Shown piece after piece: positions 46,270 through 56,343 of a stretch of DNA of 64,000 nucleotides (position 1 is its first letter; every line of letters starts with the position of its first letter). Source of the stretch: an uncultured Prochlorococcus sp. (GTDB lineage Bacteria > Cyanobacteriota > Cyanobacteriia > PCC-6307 > Cyanobiaceae); NCBI GenBank assembly GCA_902591865.1, contig CACJCK010000001.1, positions 55,954 through 119,953 on the forward strand. Reading direction: 5' to 3'. Under the pieces are notes generated by a model, which searched no databases, was not told the DNA's origin, and saw only the letters and a program-made list of their open reading frames with translations. A program made the position numbers and the translations under genes.

Positions 46270-47466
46270 TCAGGAAGCAATATCTATTAATTTTTCAATA
46301 ACGTCAGCAACAACCTTATCTGGAGTAGATGCACCTGATGTAATTCCAACATTAATATTTCCAGTAGGTAAAAAATTATTTTTAAGTTCTAAATCTGATC
46401 CAAGTGGTTTATGTAATATTGAATTTTGTTCAACTAATATTCTTTCTGGAGTATCTATATGAAAAGAGGAAATATTCTTAGTAATTGCTATTTCTTGTAA
46501 ATGAGTAGTATTAGAGGAATTGAAGCCACCAATAACTACAAGAATATCAAGATCTTCATCAACCAAAGAAAACATTGCATCTTGTCTTTCTTCAGTTGCA
46601 TCACAAATTGTATTAAACGCTAAAAAGTGACTATTTAGGTTTTCTGGTCCAAATTTCCTTAACATTGTTCTTTCAAAAACCTTACCAATTTCTTCGGTCT
46701 CACTCTTAAGCATAGTTGTCTGGTTAGCAACTCCCACTTTATCTAAATCTTTATCAGGATCAAATCCATTAGAACAAGCTTTAGCAAATTTATTCATAAA
46801 TTCATTTCTATTTCCTCTACCCAGAATATATTCAGATACATAATTTGCTTCATCTAGATCAAGTACAACTAGATACTTACCAGCAAATGAGCTAGTAGCA
46901 AGAGTCTCTTCGTGCTTGAATTTTCCATGAATAATAGATGTGAAAACATGTTTTTTATGTTTCTCAACAGTATGCCAAACCTTAGAAACCCAAGGACAAG
47001 TTGTATCAATAATATGACATCCTTTCTCATGAAGGAGTTTCATTTCTTGAACAGTAGCTCCGAAAGCAGGCAATATAACTACATCCCCATTAGCAACTAA
47101 CGAAAAATCCTTAATTCCATTTTTAGCTGAAATAAATTTTACATTCATTTTTCTTAAATGATCATTAACAGAGGGGTTATGAATTATTTCGTTTGTGATC
47201 CAAATATTCTCATTAGGATAATGTCTCCTAGTCTCATAAGCCATTGCTACTGCTCTTTCAACTCCCCAACAGAAACCAAAGGCTTGAGCTAACTTAATAT
47301 TCAGTCTGCCCTTAGTGTAAGTAAAACCATTATCCCTTATAGAACTTATCAAATCACTTTGGTAAGCTTCTTCTAATGCTTGAGCTCTTTTTGTTGGAGA
47401 ATCGAACCCCCTTCTATTGTATCTATCAGAATGGTGAAGGGATCTTCTAAAAGCTTGGGTATCCAT
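46270..47466 (-). CDS. ispH: 4-hydroxy-3-methylbut-2-enyl diphosphate reductase
   Basis: IspH makes IPP and DMAPP in the plastid-type MEP pathway that supplies carotenoids and phytyl chains. The 398-residue protein is the longer cyanobacterial/plant form with an N-terminal extension (1-57). The iron-sulphur cysteines are in [15 protein letters not shown] near 66, [14 protein letters not shown] near 157, and [10 protein letters not shown] near 288. The substrate-site motifs [12 protein letters not shown] and [12 protein letters not shown] are intact. It is separated from amt1 by the amt1 terminator. Confidence 0.96.
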   Translation of the reverse strand: MDTQAFRRSLHHSDRYNRRGFDSPTKRAQALEEAYQSDLISSIRDNGFTYTKGRLNIKLAQAFGFCWGVERAVAMAYETRRHYPNENIWITNEIIHNPSVNDHLRKMNVKFISAKNGIKDFSLVANGDVVILPAFGATVQEMKLLHEKGCHIIDTTCPWVSKVWHTVEKHKKHVFTSIIHGKFKHEETLATSSFAGKYLVVLDLDEANYVSEYILGRGNRNEFMNKFAKACSNGFDPDKDLDKVGVANQTTMLKSETEEIGKVFERTMLRKFGPENLNSHFLAFNTICDATEERQDAMFSLVDEDLDILVVIGGFNSSNTTHLQEIAITKNISSFHIDTPERILVEQNSILHKPLGSDLELKNNFLPTGNINVGITSGASTPDKVVADVIEKLIDIAS

Positions 47467-47500
47467 TTTTTTATATTACAACGTTTTAAATAATTTTTCG

Positions 47501-47534
47501 AAAAAAAAAAGAAACCTGACATAAGTCAGGTTTC
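47501..47534 (-). terminator. Rho-independent terminator after amt1
   Basis: A perfect ten-pair stem GAAACCTGAC-ATAA-GTCAGGTTTC (47511-47534) is followed, on the minus strand, by a run of ten T residues (A-run at 47501-47510 on +). It lies 21 bases after the amt1 stop. This is among the strongest terminators in the window, in keeping with a highly expressed gene. Confidence 0.9.
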
Positions 47535-47555
47535 TTAAATCAATTTTTAATTAGA

Positions 47556-49016
47556 TTATTTAGCAGATGCAAAGTCTGGATATGCTTCCATTCCATGCTC
47601 CCCTATATCTAATCCTTGAGTCTCTTCTTCTTCAGATACTCGGATTCCGCCGAATAGTCCTCCAATTACAGACCATGCAATCCAGCAAGTAACTAGTGTC
47701 CAAATAGCGTAAGCTGCGGCACCAAGAGCTTGAACTAGAAGAAGGGTAATACCTCCACCATTGAACAATCCCATACCTGCTCCATCACCTTGTACTGCTG
47801 TACCCCAAAGACCGATAACTAAAGTACCCCATACACCGCAAACTCCGTGAACAGAGAATGCACCTACAGGATCATCGATTTCTGCGGCATCAAGTGCTGC
47901 AACAGAAAATACAACGATAATTCCCCCAACTAGTCCTGCGAACCAGGCTCCAGCAAGAGTCATATCACCACAACCAGCAGTAATACTAACCAAACCAGCA
48001 AGGATTCCGTTAATTATCATTGTAAGATCAGGCTTACCAGAAGTTAATGTTGAAACAATAGTTGCACCAATAGCGCCCGCTGCTGCTGCTAAAGTAGTTG
48101 TTACAGCAACATATGGAACCCATTGATCCATAGCAAGTTGAGAACCGGGGTTAAAACCATACCAACCTATCCATAGGACTAATGCACCTAGAGTAGCTAT
48201 AGCCATATTATGTCCTGGCATAGCCTGTGGTTTCCCATCGGAGTATTTGCCAATTCTTGGTCCAAGAAGCATAGCTCCTACAAGACCAGCCCATGCTCCA
48301 ACTGAGTGAACAATTGAAGAACCAGCAAAGTCAACAAAACCCAAAGAATCAAGCCAACCACCATTCCATTTCCAGCTACCAGCAATTGGATATATAAATG
48401 CAGTTAATACAACAGCAAAAACAACAAATTCTCCAAATTTAACTCTTTCAGCAACAAGACCGGATACGATAGTTGCTGCAGTTCCTGCGAATGCAGACTG
48501 GAACAAGAAATCAACTGTTGGGACTAATCCAGCATCAGTTACCATATCTGCGGTAACTGTTGGATCAAAAAATAAGCCGCCAAAATAAAGCCATCCGTCA
48601 GCTACACTACCTCCGTACATTAATGAATAGCCGATAAACCAATAAGAGGTTACAGCTAGAGCAAATACGAATAGGTTTTTAGCAAGGATGTTTACTGCGT
48701 TCTTAGAACGACACATACCTGCCTCAACCATAGCGAAACCAGCGTTCATAAAGATCACTAAAATAGTAGCGATCAAAAGCCATAAATTGTTAGCAAGAAA
48801 AGCTGCATTCAACTCAGGTAAATCAGCCGCGTGAGCTGAAAGATTAAAAATACCTAAACCAAACAAAGCTAAAGGAACAGTCGCAAGCCACAACATAGAG
48901 CGGTTTGAACTAAATCCTCGAATACTCCTCAAAAGGAGCATAGGTCCATTTACAAGACTTGCATCTTGTAATTTGGACCTAGAGCGCCTTTGAGGCGTTT
49001 GCAAAGCAGTGGTCAT
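47556..49016 (-). CDS. amt1: Ammonium transporter (Amt family)
   Basis: Amt proteins bring ammonium into the cell; ammonium is the main nitrogen source for Prochlorococcus. The 486-residue protein has a likely N-terminal signal region to about residue 63, then about 11 membrane helices. AGFAMVEAGMCRSKNAVNIL near 92, FVDFAGSSIVHSVGAWAGLVGA near 228 with the pore histidine, and GAFSVHGVCGVWGTL near 387 with the second pore histidine are all intact. Codon choice is less AT-biased than in its neighbours, as in highly expressed genes. It has a strong terminator and a perfect NtcA box upstream. Confidence 0.97.
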   Translation of the reverse strand: MTTALQTPQRRSRSKLQDASLVNGPMLLLRSIRGFSSNRSMLWLATVPLALFGLGIFNLSAHAADLPELNAAFLANNLWLLIATILVIFMNAGFAMVEAGMCRSKNAVNILAKNLFVFALAVTSYWFIGYSLMYGGSVADGWLYFGGLFFDPTVTADMVTDAGLVPTVDFLFQSAFAGTAATIVSGLVAERVKFGEFVVFAVVLTAFIYPIAGSWKWNGGWLDSLGFVDFAGSSIVHSVGAWAGLVGAMLLGPRIGKYSDGKPQAMPGHNMAIATLGALVLWIGWYGFNPGSQLAMDQWVPYVAVTTTLAAAAGAIGATIVSTLTSGKPDLTMIINGILAGLVSITAGCGDMTLAGAWFAGLVGGIIVVFSVAALDAAEIDDPVGAFSVHGVCGVWGTLVIGLWGTAVQGDGAGMGLFNGGGITLLLVQALGAAAYAIWTLVTCWIAWSVIGGLFGGIRVSEEEETQGLDIGEHGMEAYPDFASAK

Positions 49017-49035
49017 AAAAAAAAATTAGATCTGC

Positions 49036-49059
49036 AAAAAAACAGTTTGTGCTGTTTCC
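49036..49059 (-). promoter_or_regulatory. Short hairpin with T-run in the amt1 leader
   Basis: On the minus strand AAACAG-CACAAA-CTGTTT is followed by further T residues (seven T in all), ending about 20 bases before the amt1 ATG. It overlaps the sequence GGAAACA, which is the loop motif reported for Yfr2-type small RNAs. The stem is short, so function is uncertain. Confidence 0.35.
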
Positions 49060-49070
49060 TTTCATATTCA

Positions 49071-49113
49071 ATTTTGCTCAAAAAACTTATTAGTGTCTAG
49101 TAGTCATTGTTAC
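49071..49113 (-). promoter_or_regulatory. NtcA-type promoter of amt1
   Basis: A perfect palindromic NtcA box GTA-N8-TAC lies at 49100-49113. On the minus strand a possible -10 (CAAAAT, 49076-49071) follows 23 bases later, close to the spacing of NtcA-activated promoters. amt1 is an established NtcA target in cyanobacteria. The box is convincing; the -10 is less so. Confidence 0.7.
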
Positions 49114-49196
49114 CAATTTTATAGTTGTATCCTAAAACTATATCTGTTAAATTTAAAAATCTTTTTTTTAAGATTTTCAAATTATCAAGATTTTAT

Positions 49197-49937
49197 TTAT
49201 TTCAAAGGTTTAATTCCTTTCCATGATACGTGGTCTTTATGAAATTCAAAGGAACATGGGATAGTTATCATTCCTGCACTTAGAGATTCTCTAAAAAGAC
49301 TGCCGTACAAGGGGTCTGCCTCATCTCCAGGAGCAAAAAAACGAGCGTCTTTTCTCGTAATACAAAGTACTAAAACACCTTTACTTTCAGGAATTAATTC
49401 CTTTAATTCCGTAAGGTGTTTTTGGCCTCGTTTCGTTACTGTATCTGGGAATAGAGCTACATTTTCTTTAATCCAAGTCGTATTTTTAACCTCTATGTAA
49501 ATGTTACGTTTATCAGGATTTGAAGATTTTGGGGTTAAAAAAAAGTCAATTCTGCTTTTTTTATCTTTTCCATAGGGAAATTCAGATTTAATTGTCTCTA
49601 TTTCGCCTATGATTTCGTTTAACAGATTTTTCTCAATAACCTTTTTGATTAACTTATTTGCAAATAGAGTATTAATACCTACCCATACCTCCCCTTTTTT
49701 TTCATCAGAAACACATATCTGTTCCCAAGTAAAAGGTAATTTTCTTTTTGGAGAAGGGGAAACGCTTATTCTTACTTTTGCTCCCTCGCTCAAAAGTCCC
49801 CTCATTGGGCCTGTATTAGCGCAATGAGCAGTTACTACCTCACCGCTTTTTAACTTAATATCTGCAAGAAACCTTTTATACCTCTTGATTAAAAACCCTT
49901 CAAGCAATGGATCAAATTCAATTATCCGATCATTCAT
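49197..49937 (-). CDS. sfsA: SfsA family protein (sugar fermentation stimulation homologue)
   Basis: The 246-residue protein has [32 protein letters not shown] near 37, RIDFFL near 128, [20 protein letters not shown] near 144, and [12 protein letters not shown] near 169. These are the conserved segments of SfsA, now viewed as a nuclease-fold protein with D/E-x-K residues (here in EVKNTT). Its biological role is unclear. It is divergent from murJ with 31 bases between. Confidence 0.92.
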   Translation of the reverse strand: MNDRIIEFDPLLEGFLIKRYKRFLADIKLKSGEVVTAHCANTGPMRGLLSEGAKVRISVSPSPKRKLPFTWEQICVSDEKKGEVWVGINTLFANKLIKKVIEKNLLNEIIGEIETIKSEFPYGKDKKSRIDFFLTPKSSNPDKRNIYIEVKNTTWIKENVALFPDTVTKRGQKHLTELKELIPESKGVLVLCITRKDARFFAPGDEADPLYGSLFRESLSAGMITIPCSFEFHKDHVSWKGIKPLK

Positions 49938-49968
49938 AAATATGTCGTTAGTTTAAAAGCAAATATAA

Positions 49969-51579
49969 TTGAAACTTAATCTTCTTGAAAAATTTAGACA
50001 GATCCAAATGCAATCATTTTTAAAAAATAATATTTTTTCAATTTCATTTGGTACTACTCTAAGTAAGTTAGCTGGATGTATAAGACAAATATTTATAGCT
50101 GCTGCATATGGGGTTGGGGTAACATACGACGCGTTTAATTATGCCTATATAATTCCTGGTTTTTTGCTAATTATAATTGGAGGAATTAATGGACCCTTAC
50201 ATAATGCAGTTGTTGCAGTTTTAACTCCGCTTAGCAAAAAGAATGGAGGAATAATTTTAACCCAAGTAAGCATAAAACTTTCAATATTATTATTGATTTT
50301 AGCCATATTGATTTATTCTAATTCCAGCTTATTGATTGAATTATTAGCACCCAATTTAAATTCGGAAGCTAAATATATTGCTACTTACCAATTACAAATA
50401 CTTACACCTTGTATCCCTTTATCTGGCTTCATAGGTTTAAGCTTTGGCGCCTTAAATTCCCAAAGAAAATTCTTTTTATCAAGTATAAGTCCAGCAATAA
50501 CAAGCTTAACTACTATTTTTTTTATTTTATTAAGTTGGATTGTCAACCAAAAAAATACATCTTCTCATTTCTTTACTTACTCGGGATTATTAGCTTTTGC
50601 AACTTTGGCAGGAACTTTGATTCAATTTGTTATTCAAATTTTGGCAATAAATAAAATTGGTCTCTTGAGATTAGGATTAACCTTCAATTTATTTAAAGAT
50701 GAAGAGAGGAGGATTTTCAAACTAATTATTCCAGCATCTATCTCATCAGGTCTAAGTTCAATTAATGTTTTTATCGATATGTTTTTTGCTTCAAGTTTTC
50801 AAGGGGCAGCATCTGGACTCGCATACGGAAACTTTCTTATACAAGCTCCCTTAGGCATATTATCTAACTCTTTGATTTTGCCATTACTTCCAAAATTCTC
50901 GAAATTGAGAAGTGATAAAGACGATAGAGGTCTCCAAAAAAAATTGATATCTGGGATAGAGTACTGTTTCTTGACAGCTATTTTTTTAACAGGATTTTTC
51001 ATAACATTCAATAATCAAATCGTACAATTAGTTTTTCAAAGAGGATCTTTTGATTATTCAGCCGCTTTAAAAGTAAAAAATATATTAATTGCTTATTCAA
51101 TTGGCATTCCTTTTTATCTGTATAGAGATTTATTAGTAAGAACTTACTATTCAATAGAAAAAACAAACTTACCTTTTAAGTCTTCATTTGCCGGGATTAT
51201 ATTTAACATTTTTTTTGATTGGTTTTTAATAGGTGCTCCAATTAAGAATTTTGGGAATCTTTCTCCATATAATTTTGGAGTTGTAGGAATAATTATATCT
51301 TCAGTAATAGTCAACTTTATAGTTTGTATTTTACTTTCCTTTAATCTGCGAAATGAAAATATCCATTTACCTAAATTGGTTTTGTCGAGGAAAATCAGCC
51401 TTATGTCATTAGCAGTGTTTATAGATAGCATATTTTGTTTTAATATTCTCAAAACAACGAATAACTCCAATTCAAATCTAGGAGAATTGTTTTTATTAAT
51501 ATTTGGATTTTTAACTTTTTTTGTAATTTATTTTTTACTTACAAAATACTTGAAGGTAAATAAATATAAAGTTTTTTAA
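49969..51579 (+). CDS. murJ: Lipid II flippase MurJ (MviN family)
   Basis: MurJ moves lipid II across the inner membrane for peptidoglycan synthesis. The 536-residue protein has about 14 hydrophobic helices and the family N-terminus IFSISFGTTLSKLAGCIRQIFIAAAYGVG, with ALNSQRKFFLSSISPAITSL near 158, ASFQGAASGLAYGNFLIQAPLGIL near 275 and QLVFQRGSFDYSAA near 350. The start is TTG at 49969 or ATG at 50008; the latter leaves the conserved region whole, so the first 13 residues are doubtful. Confidence 0.92.
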   Translation: MKLNLLEKFRQIQMQSFLKNNIFSISFGTTLSKLAGCIRQIFIAAAYGVGVTYDAFNYAYIIPGFLLIIIGGINGPLHNAVVAVLTPLSKKNGGIILTQVSIKLSILLLILAILIYSNSSLLIELLAPNLNSEAKYIATYQLQILTPCIPLSGFIGLSFGALNSQRKFFLSSISPAITSLTTIFFILLSWIVNQKNTSSHFFTYSGLLAFATLAGTLIQFVIQILAINKIGLLRLGLTFNLFKDEERRIFKLIIPASISSGLSSINVFIDMFFASSFQGAASGLAYGNFLIQAPLGILSNSLILPLLPKFSKLRSDKDDRGLQKKLISGIEYCFLTAIFLTGFFITFNNQIVQLVFQRGSFDYSAALKVKNILIAYSIGIPFYLYRDLLVRTYYSIEKTNLPFKSSFAGIIFNIFFDWFLIGAPIKNFGNLSPYNFGVVGIIISSVIVNFIVCILLSFNLRNENIHLPKLVLSRKISLMSLAVFIDSIFCFNILKTTNNSNSNLGELFLLIFGFLTFFVIYFLLTKYLKVNKYKVF

Positions 51580-51587
51580 AAAAAGAT

Positions 51588-51878
51588 TTAGTTTTCAAAA
51601 AAACTTTCCAAAATTTCCTCCAATTCTAGAATTTGTGAAGTAGTTATTAAATTAATCAGTGCAATACTGTTAACACCATCCCCTACTTTTACATTTATTG
51701 CTTTCAAACTTATTTTTGCAGCTTCCAATGGACCTTGATCTTTATTTCTTATACATTCAATAGCAAGATTTCTAGCTAAGCCAGCATCTCCAAGATACAA
51801 ATTCCACTTTTCTATTTTTATAAAAACCTTTTCTGAAATAACATTTTCTAGATCGCTTATTCGTATCTGAGAGTCCAT
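51588..51878 (-). CDS. Small conserved hypothetical protein (possibly DUF3181)
   Basis: The 96-residue soluble, helical-looking protein starts MDSQIRISDLENVISEKVF and contains IEKWNLYLGDAGLARNLA and an acidic end (LELEEILESFFEN). The pattern recalls a cyanobacteria-only family of unknown function that I believe is DUF3181, without certainty. It lies 15 bases after a two-helix membrane protein in the same direction and eight bases from the convergent murJ stop. Confidence 0.7.
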   Translation of the reverse strand: MDSQIRISDLENVISEKVFIKIEKWNLYLGDAGLARNLAIECIRNKDQGPLEAAKISLKAINVKVGDGVNSIALINLITTSQILELEEILESFFEN

Positions 51879-51893
51879 AAATATAAAATTAAT

Positions 51894-52145
51894 TTAAGTT
51901 GATTGTTTTGAAGAATCTTTAGGTTTTTTTATAAATACGTAAAGTAAATGGGAGGCCAAAAGAACTGACCAGAAAATAGCAAAATTATTAAAAAAAGCTA
52001 TTTCATATTTAATTTCTTTTAAAAGCCATGTTCCACTTACAATCGCGGTAAACATCATACAGTGAATAACAAAATTTACTATTCGAGAAAAATGTTTATA
52101 GGTAGGATCTTCTAAATCACCATTTCCGTACCACTTTATAGGCAT
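51894..52145 (-). CDS. Small two-helix membrane protein, hypothetical
   Basis: The 83-residue protein starts MPIKWYGNGDLEDPTYKHFSR and has two hydrophobic segments (about 24-42 and 50-71) and a basic, Ser-rich tail. The N-terminus is conserved-looking and polar. No function is recognised. It is probably co-transcribed with the 96-residue gene downstream; upstream on the other strand is tRNA-Arg. Confidence 0.65.
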   Translation of the reverse strand: MPIKWYGNGDLEDPTYKHFSRIVNFVIHCMMFTAIVSGTWLLKEIKYEIAFFNNFAIFWSVLLASHLLYVFIKKPKDSSKQST

Positions 52146-52231
52146 ATTAATAATTAGATTGTTAATAATAGATATTTTACCCGAAATCTAGTTGACTAAG
52201 AGACCCTGAAACAGAGATATTACATAATTAT

Positions 52232-52305
52232 GCGCCTGTAGCTCAGTGGATTAGAGCACCTGACTACGGATCAGGGTGTCGGGAGTTCGAATCTCTCCAG
52301 GCGCG
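52232..52305 (+). tRNA. trnR: tRNA-Arg (anticodon ACG)
   Basis: The 74-base cloverleaf has a perfect acceptor GCGCCTG/CAGGCGC, D-arm AGCTCAGTGGATTAGAGC, anticodon arm CCTGA-CTACGGA-TCAGG with ACG at 52266-52268, T-arm GGGAG-TTCGAAT-CTCTC and discriminator G. Position A34 would be edited to inosine by TadA. CCA is not encoded. Confidence 0.97.
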
Positions 52306-52381
52306 TTTAAAATTATGAAATATTCTTTTTATATTTTTCTAAAAATATCGTCTATATTATTAGTATTACTTATCAAATTCA

Positions 52382-53653
52382 ATGAATATCCTTCAAAATC
52401 TTAAAGTAAGTGATCCAGTAATATTCAATTTTATCAACTCTGAAAAAAATAGACAGGAAACTCATCTTGAGTTAATCGCAAGTGAAAATTTCGCATCAAT
52501 TGCCGTCATGCAAGCTCAAGGATCCGTCCTTACAAATAAATACGCCGAGGGATTACCTCAAAAAAGATATTACGGTGGATGCGAATTTGTTGATGAAATC
52601 GAGGAATTAGCTATACAAAGAGCGAAAAAATTATTTAATGCAAGTTGGGCAAATGTTCAACCCCATAGTGGAGCGCAGGCTAATGCTGCTGTTTTCCTAA
52701 GTCTGCTTAAACCTGGCGACACTATCATGGGGATGGATTTATCCCATGGTGGACACCTAACTCATGGATCTCCAGTCAATATGAGTGGCAAGTGGTTTAA
52801 TGCAGTTCACTATGGTGTAAATAAAGAAACAAGTGAATTGAATTTTGATGAGATAAGAGAGATAGCACTTGAAGCAAAACCAAAATTGATCATATGCGGA
52901 TATTCTGCTTACCCAAGAACAATCGATTTTGAATCATTTAGAAATATTGCAGATGAAGTTGGTGCATTCTTAATGGCTGATATTGCACACATCGCGGGTC
53001 TTGTAGCAAGTAAACTTCACCCAAATCCGATACCTTATTGTGATGTAGTAACTACAACTACTCATAAAACGTTAAGAGGGCCTAGAGGTGGACTTATCTT
53101 GTGTAAAGATGCAGAATTTGGAAAGAAATTTGATAAATCTGTTTTCCCAGGAACTCAGGGTGGTCCTCTAGAACATATTATTGCCGCTAAAGCAGTTGCA
53201 TTTGGAGAAGCCTTACAGCCAGATTTCGTTAATTATTCCCAACAAGTAATAAAAAATGCCAAAGTTCTAGCTTCAACTTTAATAAATAGAGGAATAAATA
53301 TCGTGAGTGGAGGCACTGATAACCATATTGTCTTACTAGATTTAAGAAGTATCAATATGACTGGTAAAATTGCTGACTTGCTCGTAAGTGAAGTTAATAT
53401 CACTGCAAATAAAAATACTGTTCCATTTGACCCTGAATCACCTTTTGTGACAAGCGGTCTAAGGTTGGGTACTGCCGCTTTAACTACTAGAGGTTTTAAT
53501 GAGAATGCTTTTGCTGAAGTTGGTGAAATTATTGCTGATAGATTACTGAACCCAAACGATGCACTAATTGAAAGTCAATGTAAAGAAAGAGTATTGTCCT
53601 TATGTAATCGTTTTCCTCTTTATGAAGGCATACTTGAAGCATCAATTAAATAG
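52382..53653 (+). CDS. glyA: Serine hydroxymethyltransferase
   Basis: GlyA converts serine and tetrahydrofolate to glycine and methylene-tetrahydrofolate. It also handles glycine from photorespiration. The 423-residue PLP enzyme has [40 protein letters not shown] segments near 32-66, [11 protein letters not shown] near 97, the PLP lysine in [16 protein letters not shown] near 232, and [20 protein letters not shown] near 257. The 3' end overlaps the start of cinA by about 20-32 bases. Confidence 0.97.
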   Translation: MNILQNLKVSDPVIFNFINSEKNRQETHLELIASENFASIAVMQAQGSVLTNKYAEGLPQKRYYGGCEFVDEIEELAIQRAKKLFNASWANVQPHSGAQANAAVFLSLLKPGDTIMGMDLSHGGHLTHGSPVNMSGKWFNAVHYGVNKETSELNFDEIREIALEAKPKLIICGYSAYPRTIDFESFRNIADEVGAFLMADIAHIAGLVASKLHPNPIPYCDVVTTTTHKTLRGPRGGLILCKDAEFGKKFDKSVFPGTQGGPLEHIIAAKAVAFGEALQPDFVNYSQQVIKNAKVLASTLINRGINIVSGGTDNHIVLLDLRSINMTGKIADLLVSEVNITANKNTVPFDPESPFVTSGLRLGTAALTTRGFNENAFAEVGEIIADRLLNPNDALIESQCKERVLSLCNRFPLYEGILEASIK

Positions 53654-54923
53654 TCCTAATGCCAAGGGAGTTGAAATTCTTTCTATTGGAACAGAGCTAC
53701 TTTTAGGAAACATCATAAATACAAATGCTCAATGGATTTCTGAGCAGTTATCTCAATTAGGCTTAAATCACTTTAGGCAATCAACTGTAGGTGATAATTG
53801 TGAACGAATTATAAAAGTAATTCAAGAAATATCGAAAAGAAGTGATCTTCTAATTACAACAGGTGGTTTGGGGCCCACCCCAGATGACTTAACTACTGAA
53901 GCAATAGCCAAATCTTTTAATGTATCTCTTTTTGAAAGACCGCACTTATGGGACGAAATCAAACAAAAACTTCCAAACTCAAAGCTCCAAGAGGATTCCT
54001 CTAGCTTAAGGAAACAATGTTTCTTCCCAAAAAATGCTCAAATTATAAATAACCCTGGGGGCACTGCTCCAGGAATGATTTGGGAACCAGTAAAAGGATT
54101 TACTATTCTCACTTTCCCTGGAGTACCTAGTGAAATGAAAACTATGTGGGAAGAGACGGCCTATGATTTCGTTAAAACCAAATTCTCTGTTGGTTATTCC
54201 TTTTTTTCAAATACTCTTAAATTTTCGGGCATTGGAGAATCTAGCGTTGCAGAAAAAATTAACGATCTATTAAATCTTAAAAACCCGACTGTTGCACCAT
54301 ATGCAAACTTAGGAGAGGTTAAAATCAGAATCACAGCACGAGCAAAAAATGCCCTTGAAGCAAAAAATATAATTAATCCTATTAAACAAAAATTAAAAGA
54401 AGATTTTTCTAGATTTATTTTTGGAGAGGATAACGATACTCTTCCTAGCGTTTTAATAAAAGAATTAACCAAGAGGAACCAAACTATTGTTTTTGCTGAA
54501 TCCTGCACTGGAGGCCTTCTATCTTCATCACTAACCTCAATATCAGGCTCTTCTCAAGTTTTTCAAGGTAGTATTGTTTCCTATAGTAATGAAATAAAAA
54601 ATTCATTATTAAACATTTCTGAAGAAAAGCTTACAAAATATGGAGCTGTGTCTGAAGAAGTTTGTGAGGCCATGGCAATTAATGTAAGAGATAAATTAGG
54701 AGCAGATTGGGCAATAGCAATTAGTGGAATAGCTGGTCCTAATGGAGCCAGTCAAGATAAACCTGTTGGACTCGTCTATATCTCAATTTCAGGACCAAAT
54801 AATTACAAAACTAATATAAAAAAACTATTTAACTCAAACCGAAGTAGAAAAGAAATACAAACACTAAGTGTAAATGTGTCTTTGAACAGTCTCAGATTAA
54901 TCCTATTATCGAATAGTAAGTAA
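53622..54923 (+). CDS. cinA: CinA family protein (competence/damage-inducible; NMN deamidase type)
   Basis: CinA has an N-terminal molybdopterin-binding-like domain, often acting on ADP-ribose, and a C-terminal NMN amidase domain. The 433-residue protein shows [20 protein letters not shown] near its start, [21 protein letters not shown] near 76, and C-terminal [21 protein letters not shown] near 292 and [18 protein letters not shown]. The start is ATG 53622 or TTG 53634. The TTG has a nearby AAGG ribosome site. Both lie inside the glyA end, so translation is likely coupled. Confidence 0.9.
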   Translation: MKAYLKHQLNSPNAKGVEILSIGTELLLGNIINTNAQWISEQLSQLGLNHFRQSTVGDNCERIIKVIQEISKRSDLLITTGGLGPTPDDLTTEAIAKSFNVSLFERPHLWDEIKQKLPNSKLQEDSSSLRKQCFFPKNAQIINNPGGTAPGMIWEPVKGFTILTFPGVPSEMKTMWEETAYDFVKTKFSVGYSFFSNTLKFSGIGESSVAEKINDLLNLKNPTVAPYANLGEVKIRITARAKNALEAKNIINPIKQKLKEDFSRFIFGEDNDTLPSVLIKELTKRNQTIVFAESCTGGLLSSSLTSISGSSQVFQGSIVSYSNEIKNSLLNISEEKLTKYGAVSEEVCEAMAINVRDKLGADWAIAISGIAGPNGASQDKPVGLVYISISGPNNYKTNIKKLFNSNRSRKEIQTLSVNVSLNSLRLILLSNSK

Positions 54924-54936
54924 CTATTTTTACAAA

Positions 54937-56343
54937 TTGAGTCAAAATACCCTATTTGATAAAGTTTGGGATTTACATAAAGTTGCAAGTCTTCCTGGAG
55001 GATCTGATCAGGTATTTATTGGTCTTCATCTTATCCATGAAGTGACTAGTCCCCAAGCATTTGGTGCTTTAAAGGACAAAAACTTAAAAGTAAAATTCCC
55101 TGAAAGAACTGTTGCTACTGTTGATCATATTGTGCCAACAGATAATCAGAGCAGGCCTTTCAAAGATAATCTCGCGGAACAGATGATTGAAACACTTGAG
55201 AAGAATTGCTTAGAACATAACATAAGATTTTTTAACATTGGTAGTGGTAATCAAGGAATAGTTCATGTAGTAGCACCAGAATTAGGGCTAACTCAGCCAG
55301 GAATGACAATCGCTTGCGGTGATTCTCATACTTCAACTCATGGAGCTTTTGGGTCAATTGCTTTTGGGATAGGTACAAGTCAAGTAAGAGATGTTCTTGC
55401 TACTCAAACAATAGCTATGAACAAATTGAAAGTAAGGCAGATTTGGTGTGAGAAAAAATTATCTAAAGGTGTTTTTGCTAAGGATTTAGTACTTCATATA
55501 ATTAATGAACTTGGCGTAAAGGCAGGAGTAGGTTACGCATATGAATTCACAGGACCTGCGATAGCTGAATTATCAATGGAGGAGAGGATGACTATATGCA
55601 ATATGTCTATTGAGGGAGGAGCAAGATGCGGCTACATTAACCCTGATGAAAAGACATATAGTTACATTAAAAATAAATTTTGTGCTCCAAAAAATGAACA
55701 TTGGGATAAAGCGATCACGTGGTGGGAATCATTAAAAAGCGATGAAAATTCAATTTATGATGATGTAATTAAATTAGATGCTTCTAAAGTGGAGCCAACA
55801 GTAACTTGGGGGATTACTCCTGGCCAAAGTATAAGTATTAACCAACAAATCCCTACTTTAGATGACTTATCCCCAAATGATAAATTAGTTGCAAAAGAGG
55901 CTTATGAATATATGAGTTTTAAGCCTGGGCAATACATCAAAGATACTCCTGTTGATGTTTGTTTTATAGGTAGTTGCACAAATGGAAGAATCAGTGACTT
56001 AAGAGTTGCAGCTAAAGTACTAAAAAACAAAAAAGTATCCAAGAATGTCAAAGCATTTGTAGTTCCAGGTTCAGAAAAAGTAGCCACTGAAGCAAAACAA
56101 GAAGGTCTTGATCAGATATTTAAGGATTCTGGATTTCAATGGAGAGAGCCTGGCTGCTCAATGTGTTTAGCAATGAATTCAGATAAGCTAATAGGCAATC
56201 AAGTTAGTGCTAGTTCTAGTAATAGAAATTTCAAGGGTAGGCAAGGATCTCCAAGTGGAAGAACACTGCTCATGAGTCCAGCAATGGTTGCTGCTGCTGC
56301 AATTAATGGCAAAGTCAGTGACGTTAGAGAATTTATCAACTAA
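54937..56343 (+). CDS. leuC: 3-isopropylmalate dehydratase large subunit
   Basis: LeuC with LeuD isomerises isopropylmalate in leucine synthesis. The 468-residue aconitase-family protein has [11 protein letters not shown] near 8, [25 protein letters not shown] near 128, and cluster cysteines in [18 protein letters not shown] near 346 and [11 protein letters not shown] near 406. The start is TTG at 54937; no ATG lies near the conserved N-terminus. The stop overlaps the leuD ATG by one base. Confidence 0.97.
   Translation: MSQNTLFDKVWDLHKVASLPGGSDQVFIGLHLIHEVTSPQAFGALKDKNLKVKFPERTVATVDHIVPTDNQSRPFKDNLAEQMIETLEKNCLEHNIRFFNIGSGNQGIVHVVAPELGLTQPGMTIACGDSHTSTHGAFGSIAFGIGTSQVRDVLATQTIAMNKLKVRQIWCEKKLSKGVFAKDLVLHIINELGVKAGVGYAYEFTGPAIAELSMEERMTICNMSIEGGARCGYINPDEKTYSYIKNKFCAPKNEHWDKAITWWESLKSDENSIYDDVIKLDASKVEPTVTWGITPGQSISINQQIPTLDDLSPNDKLVAKEAYEYMSFKPGQYIKDTPVDVCFIGSCTNGRISDLRVAAKVLKNKKVSKNVKAFVVPGSEKVATEAKQEGLDQIFKDSGFQWREPGCSMCLAMNSDKLIGNQVSASSSNRNFKGRQGSPSGRTLLMSPAMVAAAAINGKVSDVREFIN

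Noticed and set aside
53568..53653. Upstream extension of cinA to 53568
   Set aside because: The extra residues are only glyA read in another frame and do not resemble CinA.
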